A stretch of DNA of 64,000 nt, from positions 186,001 through 250,000 of the forward strand of contig NZ_RKQQ01000004.1 of the NCBI RefSeq assembly GCF_003814815.1. The letters run 5' to 3'. The notes beneath the pieces were generated by a model. It saw only the letters and a list, made by a program, of their open reading frames with translations, was not told the origin of the DNA and did not search any database. Position 1 is the stretch's first letter. Each line of letters opens with the position of its first letter. This document shows positions 51,007 through 60,097 of this stretch, one piece after another. This stretch comes from Salisediminibacterium halotolerans. GTDB taxonomy: Bacteria; Bacillota; Bacilli; Bacillales; Salisediminibacteriaceae. A program made the translations under genes and the position numbers.

Positions 51007-52356
51007 TTGCAATCTGCTGCGTATGATTTTACAAATGGCAGTATTATGCGGAAAATGGTGCTGTTTTCCGCACCGATATTTTTAACAAATATTTTACAGA
51101 CGTCTTATCAAGTTGTCGATTCATTGTGGGTCGGCAACTTACTTGGGCCGAATGCGCTCGGTGCGATCGCGATCTCAGGAACGGTCGTATTTACCATTTT
51201 ATCATTTATTATCGGAATCAATACCGCTGCGCTTACCGTCCTTTCACAGCACAGAGGAGCGAAAGATGAAGCGGGATTAAAGCGGGCACTGAATGCATTT
51301 GTTGTCACGCTTGGGTTATTAACGCTTCTGATGGGCATTGTCGGCGTGGTCATTTCTGAACAAGTGCTTATATGGATGGGGACCCCGGATGAGATTCTCC
51401 CTCTTGCCGCTTTATACTTGCGGATTAATTTTATCGGGATTATCTTTTTGTTCGGTTACAATTTTATCGCGACAGTTCTTCGCGCGCTTGGCGACAGTAA
51501 GACGCCGGTTCGCTTTGTGACTCTGGCGCTGTTATTAAATACTGTTTTAGATCCGCTGTTTATCTCCGGTTTTGACTGGGGGATTGCCGGCGCTGCTTAT
51601 GCTACGATTGTTTCGCAAGGAACGGCGTTTTTATACGGGCTGATCTTTTCAGTGAAAAAGGCGGGCGTTCCGTTTTCGATCCCCTTTCTGCCTCGGCTTG
51701 AACAGCTGCGGAGGATATTTAAGCTCGGATTGCCGTCTGGTTTGTCGATGATGGTGATCTCCGGCGGAGTGCTCGCGATTATGACGGTCGTTACCGGGTT
51801 TGGAGAGGAAGTTGTTGCCGGCTTCGGTGCAGCACAGCGGCTCGACAGTTTAATTATGCTGCCGGCACTGACGCTCGGTTCGGCGATTAACAGCATGGCC
51901 GGACAAAATATCGGCGCTGATTTATGGCCGCGTGTTCGGGAAATAACGAAAAGCGGGTTGCTGTTAATTGCGATTGTGTCTGGAACGGTGAGTACACTTG
52001 TCTTCATCTTTGCCGAAACGCTCGTGGGGATGTTCGTCCAAGACCCGGAAACGATTGCTTTTGGCACGATGTATGTGCAGACGGTCGCGTTTTTCTATCC
52101 GTTTTTAGGGATCAACTTCGTCCTCAACGGAGTTATCCGCGCAGCAGGTGCGATGTTCCAAGTCTTTGTGTTGAATGTCATTTCGTTTTGGGTGCTTCGT
52201 TTTCCGCTCACGTACATCGCGGCCATGTATTTCGGCGAAGCCGGGATCGGCATCGGCATGGCAGCGAGCCTTGTTTTGAGCAGTTTAATCGCGATGCTCT
52301 ATTACCGATTTGGCGGCTGGCGCAATATTGACATAATGGGTGAGGAAAAAGCATGA
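51007..52356 (+). CDS. MATE family efflux transporter
   Basis: A 449-residue protein with twelve helices of the multidrug and toxin extrusion family. LTNILQTSYQVVDSLWVGNLLGPNALGAIAISG and the second-half GAAQRLDSLIMLPALTLGSAINSMAGQNIGA are characteristic. It would expel cationic drugs or metabolites driven by Na+ or H+. The start is TTG 51007, six bases after AAGGAGG. Confidence 0.88.
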   Translation: MQSAAYDFTNGSIMRKMVLFSAPIFLTNILQTSYQVVDSLWVGNLLGPNALGAIAISGTVVFTILSFIIGINTAALTVLSQHRGAKDEAGLKRALNAFVVTLGLLTLLMGIVGVVISEQVLIWMGTPDEILPLAALYLRINFIGIIFLFGYNFIATVLRALGDSKTPVRFVTLALLLNTVLDPLFISGFDWGIAGAAYATIVSQGTAFLYGLIFSVKKAGVPFSIPFLPRLEQLRRIFKLGLPSGLSMMVISGGVLAIMTVVTGFGEEVVAGFGAAQRLDSLIMLPALTLGSAINSMAGQNIGADLWPRVREITKSGLLLIAIVSGTVSTLVFIFAETLVGMFVQDPETIAFGTMYVQTVAFFYPFLGINFVLNGVIRAAGAMFQVFVLNVISFWVLRFPLTYIAAMYFGEAGIGIGMAASLVLSSLIAMLYYRFGGWRNIDIMGEEKA

Positions 52357-52359
52357 TAG

Positions 52360-52392
52360 TTGAAACCGGCGGAACCTTTCCGCTGGTTTCAA
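52360..52392 (+). terminator. Hairpin after the MATE gene
   Basis: TTGAAACC and GGTTTCAA form the outer stem with CGGA/TCCG inside. Instead of a T tract it is followed by sequence like the left end of the repeat family. Confidence 0.65.
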
Positions 52393-52425
52393 AATGTTGA
52401 TAAACGATCATTTTGACGAAAGCGG
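52389..52425 (+). repeat. Possible relic of the repeat's left end (copy F)
   Basis: TGTTGATAAACGATCATTTTGACGAAAGC resembles the left end of copy D (TTGTAGACAAACGATTATTTTGACGTAAGC) with a few changes, and it directly follows a terminator hairpin in the usual orientation. The remainder of the element is absent. Confidence 0.5.
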
Positions 52426-52505
52426 CGCGAAAAGATGAAGCTAACTCGTCGAAATAATAAAAGACGTTGCAACGAGTTCTTTCACAGTGTAAAATTTCCA
52501 AATAG

Positions 52506-53138
52506 ATGGAATTTTCATTTTCGATCTTGAACGATAAGGGGGGGGGAATTATTAAGAAAGTCATTTATACTATTCTGGCACTGTCACTTTCGTTCGCAGC
52601 CGTTTATTTCATTACATATTCATTTATCCCTGCATACATCGAGGGAGGAAATGACGAAAAGAACGAAGCAGCGGAACAATTGAACGAATCAACTCATGAC
52701 GAACTCGATCATCTGCCGCAAAAGGAAGCGGAAGATATTGAAAAATCAAATGAGGTCGTTAAAAAAGCCCATCAAACGATGAACGAATTGACTGGACACG
52801 GTGCGATCGCCAAATACAGGGACGAAAACAACTGGTCAGGTTCAACCGATGAAATGCGCAACGAAGTTGAACGAGTGTCGGGTTTTTTAGAAAAAAACCA
52901 AGTTGACTCAGAATCGATTGAAAAAGATTTGACCAACTTTGTTGATCTGCTGGACCATGCGATTGAAGATAAAAATAAAACGGCATTACGCTATGCTCAC
53001 CGTGTGATTCATGACCTTGATATCGCGTATAACGGCTATCAAAACAGTAATATTTTTGGTGTTTCACATTATAACGAGGAAGAAAGAGAAGTCAGGATGG
53101 AAAGATTGGAAGAATTATTAGCAGAGAGCGGCGAATAA
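52506..53138 (+). CDS. Membrane-anchored hypothetical protein
   Basis: The frame encodes up to 210 residues: an N-terminal membrane helix (VIYTILALSLSFAAVYFITYSF) and a charged, helical outside part with no recognised domain. The start is uncertain. ATG 52506 and TTG 52527 lack ribosome sites, while a run of nine Gs (52538-52546) resembling one lies just before two in-frame ATT codons (52548, 52551) that would give a protein starting MKKVIYTIL. A non-standard ATT start or a change in the G run are both possible. Confidence 0.65.
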   Translation: MEFSFSILNDKGGGIIKKVIYTILALSLSFAAVYFITYSFIPAYIEGGNDEKNEAAEQLNESTHDELDHLPQKEAEDIEKSNEVVKKAHQTMNELTGHGAIAKYRDENNWSGSTDEMRNEVERVSGFLEKNQVDSESIEKDLTNFVDLLDHAIEDKNKTALRYAHRVIHDLDIAYNGYQNSNIFGVSHYNEEEREVRMERLEELLAESGE

Positions 53139-53154
53139 CATTCGCCGCTTTTGT
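53127..53154 (+). terminator. Terminator overlapping the stop of the membrane-anchored protein gene
   Basis: AGCGGCGAA and TTCGCCGCT pair around TAACA and are followed by TTT. It can also serve the convergent yfkAB gene. Confidence 0.75.
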
Positions 53155-53165
53155 TATGCTCAAGA

Positions 53166-54287
53166 TCATGGTTTTGTCACTTTCGCATGTCGTTTTGTGA
53201 AGTCGGTATCCGGGTAGTAAGCTTGTTTAACGAGCAAGTTCGGACCGAGACACTCAGCAGCGGGACAATGACAGTTTAATGCTTGTGCCGTTTTGGTATC
53301 GCGCCATTTGCGATAAGCGTCTTCCAATGAATCGGTTTCGATATTGCCTAATTGTCCTTCTGCCGTAAAGTCGGTTACGTGAATATCACCGCTGAAAATA
53401 TTAATATTTACCCGTGATTGACCGTCAGGGTCGTTTCTCACAGTGACGTTTTGTTCATTGAACAGCCTTTCGATCAGCGCTTGGTCTTCTGCATCGTCAT
53501 TGCACGGGTAAAACGGCAATGTGCCGAACAACACCCACATATCAGGATCTTTATGATCAAGCAGCCGGTGTATTCCAGAGCGTATGTCATCGAGCGAAGC
53601 GACAGGCAAGTGATCGGCGAAGTTTGTCGGATACATCGGATGCACCTCATGACGGGCTGCCTGCATTTGTACGATTTGATCGTGGATGCTTTCAAGATGC
53701 GGCAGTGTTCGGCTGTTGATCATTGTTTCCGCTGAGATCATCACCCCTTTGGCAGCTAAACGGCGGCTGTTTTCCACCATTGTTTGAAACAGAGCCTTTC
53801 GTTTTTCTGCAGACGGTTTTTTGTCCATGACCGCAAAACCGATCTCGGCAAAATCGTCAGCGCTCCCGTAATTGTGCGAAATGTGCAGCACATCGAGATA
53901 AGGAAGAATCCACTCATAACGTTCGAAAGGCATCGTCAAATTTGAATTAATTTGCGTTTTCGCACCGCGGCTTTTCGCATATTGAAGCAGCGGCAATACG
54001 TGGTTTTGAATCGATTTGACTGACATCATCGGTTCGCCGCCGGTAATGCTGAACGTCCGCAAGTGCTCGACGTCGTCGAGGCTTTGAATAATCCTCTCGG
54101 CTGAGTAGGCATCCGGGTCTTTTTTCAGCAAGGAATAACCGACGGCGCAATGCTCGCACCGCATGTTGCACAAGTGAGTGGTTGTGATTTCAATATTTGT
54201 CAGGCGCGCCTCGCCGAATTGTTTAATATCTGTATACGGCTCCCAAGGATCGTTGCTTGGGAAGATCGTTTGTTCTTTTTGCACCAT
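53166..54287 (-). CDS. yfkAB: Radical SAM protein YfkAB
   Basis: A 373-residue radical SAM enzyme. The cluster motif is Cys40-x3-Cys44-x2-Cys47 in THLCNMRCEHCAVG, and SITGGEPMM is the SAM-binding GGE motif. The C-terminus has the CxCx4C signature (CHCPAAEC) that defines the YfkAB group. The B. subtilis genes are annotated as a split pair, but here the frame is intact. The reaction is unknown. AAAGGAGCC precedes the ATG. Confidence 0.88.
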   Translation of the reverse strand: MVQKEQTIFPSNDPWEPYTDIKQFGEARLTNIEITTTHLCNMRCEHCAVGYSLLKKDPDAYSAERIIQSLDDVEHLRTFSITGGEPMMSVKSIQNHVLPLLQYAKSRGAKTQINSNLTMPFERYEWILPYLDVLHISHNYGSADDFAEIGFAVMDKKPSAEKRKALFQTMVENSRRLAAKGVMISAETMINSRTLPHLESIHDQIVQMQAARHEVHPMYPTNFADHLPVASLDDIRSGIHRLLDHKDPDMWVLFGTLPFYPCNDDAEDQALIERLFNEQNVTVRNDPDGQSRVNINIFSGDIHVTDFTAEGQLGNIETDSLEDAYRKWRDTKTAQALNCHCPAAECLGPNLLVKQAYYPDTDFTKRHAKVTKP

Positions 54288-54435
54288 AATTAGGCTCCTT
54301 TATGTCTGAAACTGAGTCATGAACAGTCAAAATTATAACATAATCAACCGGAGCGCATTCCCCTTGAGCTGATATTTTGATATACTGACGGTCGCCGTGA
54401 AAGTAACGAACTGTTTTTTGAAGGAGGAGCTTAAA

Positions 54436-54615
54436 TTGACAGATAATGAAACGAAACTGAATGCCTTGTATCAGCAGATGGAGGCGCTCGCTAAAAAGCT
54501 GGACGAATTGAATCCTGAGGAAACGAAAGTAGAAGATATCGATAATATGATTGCTCTTTTAGAAGATGTCGAAGCGAAATGCGAATACATTCGTCAAGCT
54601 GAAAACAACAGGTAA
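54436..54615 (+). CDS. Small SE1561-family protein (59 aa)
   Basis: A 59-residue acidic helical protein. TTG 54436 gives MTDNETKLNALYQQMEALAKK and lies at a suitable distance from AAGGAGGAG, whereas the upstream ATG 54397 would begin before that site. The sequence looks like the SE1561 family of small Bacillales proteins of unknown function, and is predicted to form a helical hairpin. From 54616 to 54802 I see only promoter-like sequence (TATAAT at 54760-54765). Confidence 0.75.
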   Translation: MTDNETKLNALYQQMEALAKKLDELNPEETKVEDIDNMIALLEDVEAKCEYIRQAENNR

Positions 54616-54802
54616 TTAATTTTGACAATTTCCCACATTTATTATTTAGCCACTCGAAATACTGTTCTGACGCCCTCGCAAGCTCGTAAGCATAAATGGA
54701 ATCAGTGAGAGCTTCATCTGTCAGTCGTTTAGAATGCCGCATACTGGGAAAAATGTTGATATAATGCGATATGGAACACGATAAAGAAAGGGGAATGTAT
54801 TC

Positions 54803-55687
54803 ATGAAAGTAGTATCAAAATCATTGCTCGTTGCAGGTCTGGCTGTCGGTTTAGCTGCCTGCGGCAACGTAGAGAATGAAGAGAACAACAATGGCGAGAA
54901 CATGAACAACAATGAGAACAACAACACAGAAAACAATGTTGACAACGAAGAGGAAGACAACAACGAAAACGAGATGAACAACGAAAACAACAATCTTGAT
55001 GAAGAAAACAATGAGGCAGATGAAGATGCTGACGCAGAAGAAACGGCAGAACTTCCTGTGGAATTAATCGAGCATGAAGGCGGCGAGCTTGTTTTTGAAA
55101 TGGATGGAGAAGAATACAGCTTTGAAGCCGAACAATATGAAACAGATTTCGGCAAGGAAATTACCTTAGTCGACGGTATGGAAACAGAATACGGTGAAGA
55201 CGGATTGGTTGAATACGTTAATTTTACGATGGAAGATGAAGACCATGAGCTTTATGGCCTGTCGTTAAGAATTGACGAAGACTTCAATTATGAAGAAGGA
55301 GAAGAAGTCTTAATTTATACGCAAGAGCCCGATCCGGAAGCGACCATTGGTATGGAAGCTACAGAAGTCAATGCGGCCGGTCATGTTGAAGACTTGGAGA
55401 GTCATTTAATCGATGATGACACACCGTATCATTTTTACTATGAAATCTCCGGAAATGCCGGTTCTACCGGTGAATGGCATGAATCGCTCGAAGACGAAGA
55501 CTATCAAGGTTACATGTTTTATGAGCTGATTGAAGAAGGGCAGTATATTGTCTCGGCTCACTTTGCTGAAGACGCTGATGAAAGTGTTGAAGGAGCAGCT
55601 GTTGCCATGGCGATGTCTTTTCAGCCGGAAGGCTTGACGGCTGATCTTGACGATGACGATTATGTCGGCGGCGGTGAAGAGGAATAA
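54803..55687 (+). CDS. Acidic lipoprotein of unknown function
   Basis: A 294-residue protein with a lipoprotein signal (GLAVGLAACGN, Cys20), then about 60 residues made almost only of Asn, Glu and Asp, then about 210 residues of folded-looking sequence rich in Glu, Tyr and Gly. The linker should hold the outer domain away from the membrane. The domain (VELIEHEGGELVFEMDGEEYSF) is not recognised. The composition is very acidic and is expected in a salt-adapted species. GAAAGGGG precedes the ATG. Confidence 0.8.
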   Translation: MKVVSKSLLVAGLAVGLAACGNVENEENNNGENMNNNENNNTENNVDNEEEDNNENEMNNENNNLDEENNEADEDADAEETAELPVELIEHEGGELVFEMDGEEYSFEAEQYETDFGKEITLVDGMETEYGEDGLVEYVNFTMEDEDHELYGLSLRIDEDFNYEEGEEVLIYTQEPDPEATIGMEATEVNAAGHVEDLESHLIDDDTPYHFYYEISGNAGSTGEWHESLEDEDYQGYMFYELIEEGQYIVSAHFAEDADESVEGAAVAMAMSFQPEGLTADLDDDDYVGGGEEE

Positions 55688-55701
55688 TTCAATTGTACGA
55701 T

Positions 55702-55735
55702 TAAGAGCTGTCCCGCTTGGGGCAGCTCTTTCTTT
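55702..55735 (+). terminator. Terminator after the acidic lipoprotein gene
   Basis: AAGAGCTGTCCC and GGGGCAGCTCTTT pair with minor mismatches, followed by a T-rich tail. Confidence 0.75.
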
Positions 55736-55780
55736 CGTGTACAATTAGCAGAGGAAACTAACAAAAAGGATGAGAGCAAC

Positions 55781-56416
55781 ATGACTACAATTTATTTTGT
55801 CCGCCATGGACAATCGGAAGCAAATAAACAAGGGATTATTCAAGGACATGCGGAGTTTCCGCTGTCAGATTTAGGCGAAAAACAAGCTGAACTGGTCGGA
55901 AACAAGCTGGCCGATCTGCCGCTGGATGCGGTTTATACGAGCGATTTACAACGGGCTTTTTTTACAGCGAAACAAATCGCGAAACATCATGAACTGGCGC
56001 CGGCTGCCGTGTCCTATTTGCGCGAAGTCGGATTAGGTCCGCTCGAAGGCAAAACCCGCGAACAAATGCGTGCAGAGTTTCCCGATATGAAAAACGAAAG
56101 TCTGCTTACTTCCGGGATCAAAGGTACTGAACAGATTGAAGAGATCACGGAACGCTGCCGAATTGCAACGGAAAGCTTAAAAAACTCCCCGGGAAAAAGC
56201 ATCGCTGCTGTTTCTCACGGCGGGCTGATCAGCATTTTACTCATGTATATGATCGCAGGTGAGGACTGGCACTTGCTTAAACGCCCTTTTGTAATCGGAA
56301 ATACAGGCATAACAAAAGTGGAAGTGTCGGAAAACGGACCGAAAATCCATTATATGAACCAGACAGCTCATTTAGAACTCGAAGAAAATTTACAGTCTTC
56401 AACGGTCGTTTACTGA
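55781..56416 (+). CDS. Histidine phosphatase family protein
   Basis: A 211-residue phosphoglycerate-mutase-like phosphatase. The phospho-accepting His9 is in FVRHGQSEANKQG, Arg and Glu residues occur in VYTSDLQRAF and YLREVGLGPLEGKT, and the second His is in VSHGGLI. Substrate is unknown; the family includes general phosphatases such as PhoE. AAAGGATGAG precedes the ATG. The DNA glycosylase gene begins 25 bp after its stop. Confidence 0.87.
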   Translation: MTTIYFVRHGQSEANKQGIIQGHAEFPLSDLGEKQAELVGNKLADLPLDAVYTSDLQRAFFTAKQIAKHHELAPAAVSYLREVGLGPLEGKTREQMRAEFPDMKNESLLTSGIKGTEQIEEITERCRIATESLKNSPGKSIAAVSHGGLISILLMYMIAGEDWHLLKRPFVIGNTGITKVEVSENGPKIHYMNQTAHLELEENLQSSTVVY

Positions 56417-56441
56417 GGACTCGGAGGGAGTGAGAACCTGA

Positions 56442-57317
56442 ATGCGTGAACAAATTGAGCTCGACCAGCCGTATGATTTTAAACAGGCGCTTGCCCGCTT
56501 GGCAATTGATCCGCTTCTAGTGATCGTCAGAGACACTGAGCATATAAAAGTCCCCTTATGGATAAACGATTCTCCTGTGACCGTTGATCTGAGTCAGACC
56601 GGGACATTCAGCCGGCCGGTTTTTAATATTGAAGCGAACCTTCCAGCCGGTGTCACAGACGAGGATGTGATAACGGAATTGTCGAATCGTTTTCACTGGG
56701 ACGTAACGATCAGTCAGATTGCCGATCATTTTCGCGGCAACGACTTGTATCCGCTCGTGGAAAAATACCGCGGCACGCCGTTTGTCTGCGACTTTCAGCG
56801 TACCGGCGCTTTAATGAAAGCGATCATTCACCAGCAATTGAACATGACGTTCGCCTTCACCCTGACAACCCGCTTTGTCAAAACATACGGGTTTGAACAT
56901 GACGGCGCCTGGTTTTATCCGGAAGCGAAGACGGTGAAAAATATTGATCCAGAAGCTTTGCGTGAATTGCAATTCAGCCGGAGAAAAGCGGAATATGTCA
57001 TCGGGTTGGCCGAAGAATTTGACGCCGGCCGGTTATCGCTTGAACAGTTTGAGCAATCAGATGATGCGGAAATTCAAAAACTGTTGACGAGTATTCGCGG
57101 CATCGGCCCGTGGACGGCGGAGAATTTTTTAATGTTCGGTTTGGGGCGGCTTGATTTATTTCCCGTTCAAGATATCGGATTGCAAAACGGGATGAAACAT
57201 TTCTTCGGCTGGGATGATAAACCGTCGAAAGAAACAATGCTCGATTATTCAAAAGACTGGTCGCCGTACCGAACGTATGCGGCATTGTATTTATGGGAAA
57301 GCATCGAAACCGGCTAA
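56442..57317 (+). CDS. yfjP: DNA-3-methyladenine glycosylase II-like protein (YfjP)
   Basis: A 291-residue HhH-GPD DNA glycosylase of the AlkA group. The helix-hairpin-helix is IRGIGPWTAENFLM and the catalytic Asp follows in DLFPVQDIGLQNG. It would remove alkylated purines from DNA. The gene order yfjP-yfjO-like matches B. subtilis. The next gene starts 16 bp after the stop. Confidence 0.88.
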   Translation: MREQIELDQPYDFKQALARLAIDPLLVIVRDTEHIKVPLWINDSPVTVDLSQTGTFSRPVFNIEANLPAGVTDEDVITELSNRFHWDVTISQIADHFRGNDLYPLVEKYRGTPFVCDFQRTGALMKAIIHQQLNMTFAFTLTTRFVKTYGFEHDGAWFYPEAKTVKNIDPEALRELQFSRRKAEYVIGLAEEFDAGRLSLEQFEQSDDAEIQKLLTSIRGIGPWTAENFLMFGLGRLDLFPVQDIGLQNGMKHFFGWDDKPSKETMLDYSKDWSPYRTYAALYLWESIETG

Positions 57318-57333
57318 ACGAAAGGACGCAAAG

Positions 57334-58728
57334 ATGGCAAATAAACCAAAACAGACAAATGTTCATATGAAAATCGGTCAGCAGTTTCCGCTTACGATCA
57401 AACGCCTCGGGATTAACGGAGAAGGAGTCGGTTTTTTTAAGCGGCAAGTTGTGTTTGTTCCAGAGGCTTTGCCGGGGGAGGAAGTTGTCGCCGAAGTTGC
57501 AAAAATCTCCGGTTCTTTTGTCGAAGCGAAAGTGCTGAAGATGCGGAAAACGTCGAAGGAACGTGTAACTCCGCCGTGTCCGGTTTACGACAAATGCGGC
57601 GGCTGCCAGCTTCAGCATTTATCGTACGCCGCGCAATTGGCAGAAAAACAAGACTTAGTCCGCCAAGCGTTCGAACGTTACACATCCGTGAACTTAAACG
57701 ACGTTTCGCTGCATGAAACAATCGGGATGGAATCGCCGTGGTACTACCGGAATAAAAGTCAAATGCAAACCGGGGTGCAGAATAATCGGGTTGCTGCCGG
57801 GCTGTACGGAAAAGACAGCCATAAACTGATCGATATTCCTGAGTGCATCGTGCAGCATCCTGCAGCCAATGAAATTACCGCAAAAATGAAGCGGATTTTA
57901 GAAGATTTATCAATCCCGATTTATAACGAACGAAAACGAAAAGGCGCTGTGCGGACGATCGTTGTGCGCGCCGGTTTTGCCACAGACGAACGTCAGCTGA
58001 CTTTGGTCAGTGCCGTTGATCCGCTGCCGCGTGAAGAAGCGGTGATCGAAGAAGTGAAAAAGCGGATTCCTGAAGTCGATTCGCTTATCTTAAACGTTAA
58101 TGCGAAGAGAACATCGACGGTTTACGGCGACAAGACAAGGGTGCTTGCCGGACGGGAAAAAATTGCGGAAAAGCTTGATGAATCGGTGTTTTACTTATCT
58201 TCGCCGGCATTTTTTCAGCTCAATCCGCCGCAAACAGAGCGGTTGTACGAAACGGTGCGTGAAATGGCCGAGATTGACGGCGACACGAAAGTCGTTGATG
58301 CGTATTGCGGCGTCGGAACGATCGCAATCACGGCAGCGAAACACGCAAAAGAGGTGCGCGGCATGGATACCGTTGCGGAAGCGATTGCCGATGCGCGAAG
58401 CAATGCAAAAGCAAACGGTGTTGATAATGCGTATTTTGAAACGGGGAAGGCCGAGGCGTGCTTGCCGAAATGGATAAAAGACGGATGGCGGCCGGATGTC
58501 GTCATTGTTGATCCGCCGCGCTCCGGCTTGGACGAATCCTTGATCCGCACCTTGATCGAATCAGAACCGGATCAGCTTATTTACGTATCGTGCAACCCGT
58601 CGACATTGGCGAAAAACACGAAGGCGCTTGAAGATGGCGGGTTTACATTGCTCGAAGTTCAGCCGGTTGACATGTTCCCGATGACCGCGCAAATCGAGAG
58701 TGTCGCCCGTTTCAGCTGGGAAAAATAA
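57334..58728 (+). CDS. 23S rRNA (uracil-C5)-methyltransferase, RlmD/RlmCD family
   Basis: A 464-residue rRNA methyltransferase with an N-terminal TRAM domain (about 12-70), an Fe-S-binding segment (Cys82, Cys88, Cys91 in PCPVYDKCGGCQLQHL and a later PECIVQ) and a SAM domain. Motifs are VVDAYCGVGTIAI, IVDPPRSGL and the catalytic Cys in YVSCNPSTLAKN. It would make m5U in 23S rRNA. Being next to yfjP, it is probably the YfjO equivalent. AAAGGACGC precedes ATG 57334, well inside a longer open frame. Confidence 0.9.
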   Translation: MANKPKQTNVHMKIGQQFPLTIKRLGINGEGVGFFKRQVVFVPEALPGEEVVAEVAKISGSFVEAKVLKMRKTSKERVTPPCPVYDKCGGCQLQHLSYAAQLAEKQDLVRQAFERYTSVNLNDVSLHETIGMESPWYYRNKSQMQTGVQNNRVAAGLYGKDSHKLIDIPECIVQHPAANEITAKMKRILEDLSIPIYNERKRKGAVRTIVVRAGFATDERQLTLVSAVDPLPREEAVIEEVKKRIPEVDSLILNVNAKRTSTVYGDKTRVLAGREKIAEKLDESVFYLSSPAFFQLNPPQTERLYETVREMAEIDGDTKVVDAYCGVGTIAITAAKHAKEVRGMDTVAEAIADARSNAKANGVDNAYFETGKAEACLPKWIKDGWRPDVVIVDPPRSGLDESLIRTLIESEPDQLIYVSCNPSTLAKNTKALEDGGFTLLEVQPVDMFPMTAQIESVARFSWEK

Positions 58729-58741
58729 AGGAGGGCACCGC

Positions 58742-60061
58742 ATGAATCAACGGCGTTATGATCTGATCGGGATCGGCATCGGCCCGTTTCATCTCGGCAT
58801 GGCGGCTTTAACAGAAGAGGTCGGCGACATTGACGCGCTGTTTCTTGACGAAGATGAAGAATTTCAGTGGCATCCCGGAATGCTTTTAGAAGGCGCGGAT
58901 TTACAAGTGCCGTTTTTGGCAGACTTGGTCACGTTTGCCGATCCGACGAACCGGTTCAGCTTTTTGAATTACTTGCATCAGCACAACCGGTTGTATCAAT
59001 TTTACTTTTTCAACCGTTTTGATATTCCGCGCCGGGAATACAATGATTACGCTCAGTGGGTCGCTCATCAGCTTTATTCCTGCCAGTTTGCCCGCCGCGT
59101 CATCGATGTGATTGATCATGACAATGAAGACGACCCTTTTTATGAAGTCGTGACGGAACATCCAAAGACAAAGGCACAGACAGTTTATTATGCCAAGCAC
59201 GTATCGCTTGGAACAGGGAGCAAACCGGCTGTTCCCGAAGGATTGCGCCATTTGCCGGAAAATGATGTGATTCACTCCAGCCGGTTTTTGGATTCTAAGG
59301 AAACGATTTTAAACAGCGGGCATGCGGTCGTTTTAGGTTCCGGCCAGAGTGCCGCAGAGCTGTTTCTTGAGCTTTTGCAAAACCAGCGGTATACTCAGCC
59401 GCATATAAGCTGGCTCACGCGTTCTTCAGGTTTTTTTCAGCTTGAAGCGGGAAAAATCGGCTTGGAATTTTTTTCGCCTGACTTTGTCGATTATTTTTAT
59501 CAGCTTCCTTATGAAAAACGGATGGATGAAATCCCGTTATTAACCCGGCTGCGAAACGGTGTGGAAGAACAGACGCTGCACAAAATTTACGATCTGCTCT
59601 ACCACCGATCGGTTGAAAACGGCGAGCCGAATGTGACGATCCAAGGCCACACAGAAGCACTTAAAGCTGAAAAACTCGAAAACGGCCGCTATCGTCTTCA
59701 CTGCCGCGAGTGGCAGGAAGAAGAGACCTTTTCGACCGATGCGGATAAAATTATTCTTTCAACCGGCTATAAGCCGCACATCCCGGATTGGTTCACGAAG
59801 TTTGCGGACAAGATTGAATGGGAAGATGACGCGAATTATAAAGTGACACGTGATTACCAGCTCGTGTTTAAAACGGCCCGGCCGCACCGCTTTTTTACGC
59901 TGACGGACTTGCTTCATTCCCACGGCATCGGCGCAACCAATCTTGCGCTCTCTGTGCAGCGTAATGTGACGATTATTAATACGATTGCGGGCCGAACGGT
60001 GTATCCAGAGCAGCGCAACACGGTCTTTCAACAATTCGGCGTCAAAAACAAACCGGAGTAA
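58742..60061 (+). CDS. Lysine/ornithine N-monooxygenase-family protein
   Basis: A 439-residue flavoprotein of the lysine/ornithine N-hydroxylase family. The FAD site is DLIGIGIGPFHLGMAAL, the N-terminal fold continues through FQWHPGMLLEGADLQVPFLADLVTFADPTNRFSFLNYLHQ, and the NADPH site is VVLGSGQSAAELFLELL. The family makes hydroxamates for siderophores, yet no siderophore synthetase is nearby. AAAGGAGGGC precedes ATG 58742. Only the 13 bp between it and the rRNA methyltransferase gene suggest co-transcription. Confidence 0.87.
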   Translation: MNQRRYDLIGIGIGPFHLGMAALTEEVGDIDALFLDEDEEFQWHPGMLLEGADLQVPFLADLVTFADPTNRFSFLNYLHQHNRLYQFYFFNRFDIPRREYNDYAQWVAHQLYSCQFARRVIDVIDHDNEDDPFYEVVTEHPKTKAQTVYYAKHVSLGTGSKPAVPEGLRHLPENDVIHSSRFLDSKETILNSGHAVVLGSGQSAAELFLELLQNQRYTQPHISWLTRSSGFFQLEAGKIGLEFFSPDFVDYFYQLPYEKRMDEIPLLTRLRNGVEEQTLHKIYDLLYHRSVENGEPNVTIQGHTEALKAEKLENGRYRLHCREWQEEETFSTDADKIILSTGYKPHIPDWFTKFADKIEWEDDANYKVTRDYQLVFKTARPHRFFTLTDLLHSHGIGATNLALSVQRNVTIINTIAGRTVYPEQRNTVFQQFGVKNKPE

Positions 60062-60065
60062 TCAT

Positions 60066-60097
60066 AAAACCAGCAGCCAAAGACGGCTGCTGGTTTT
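60066..60097. terminator. Bidirectional terminator between the N-hydroxylase-like and YwnF-like genes
   Basis: AAAACCAGCAGCC and GGCTGCTGGTTTT form a perfect 13-bp stem around AAAGAC. Confidence 0.88.

Noticed and set aside
57214-57333. Upstream extension of the rRNA methyltransferase gene
   Set aside because: It overlaps the end of the DNA glycosylase gene; AAAGGACG and the family length support ATG 57334.
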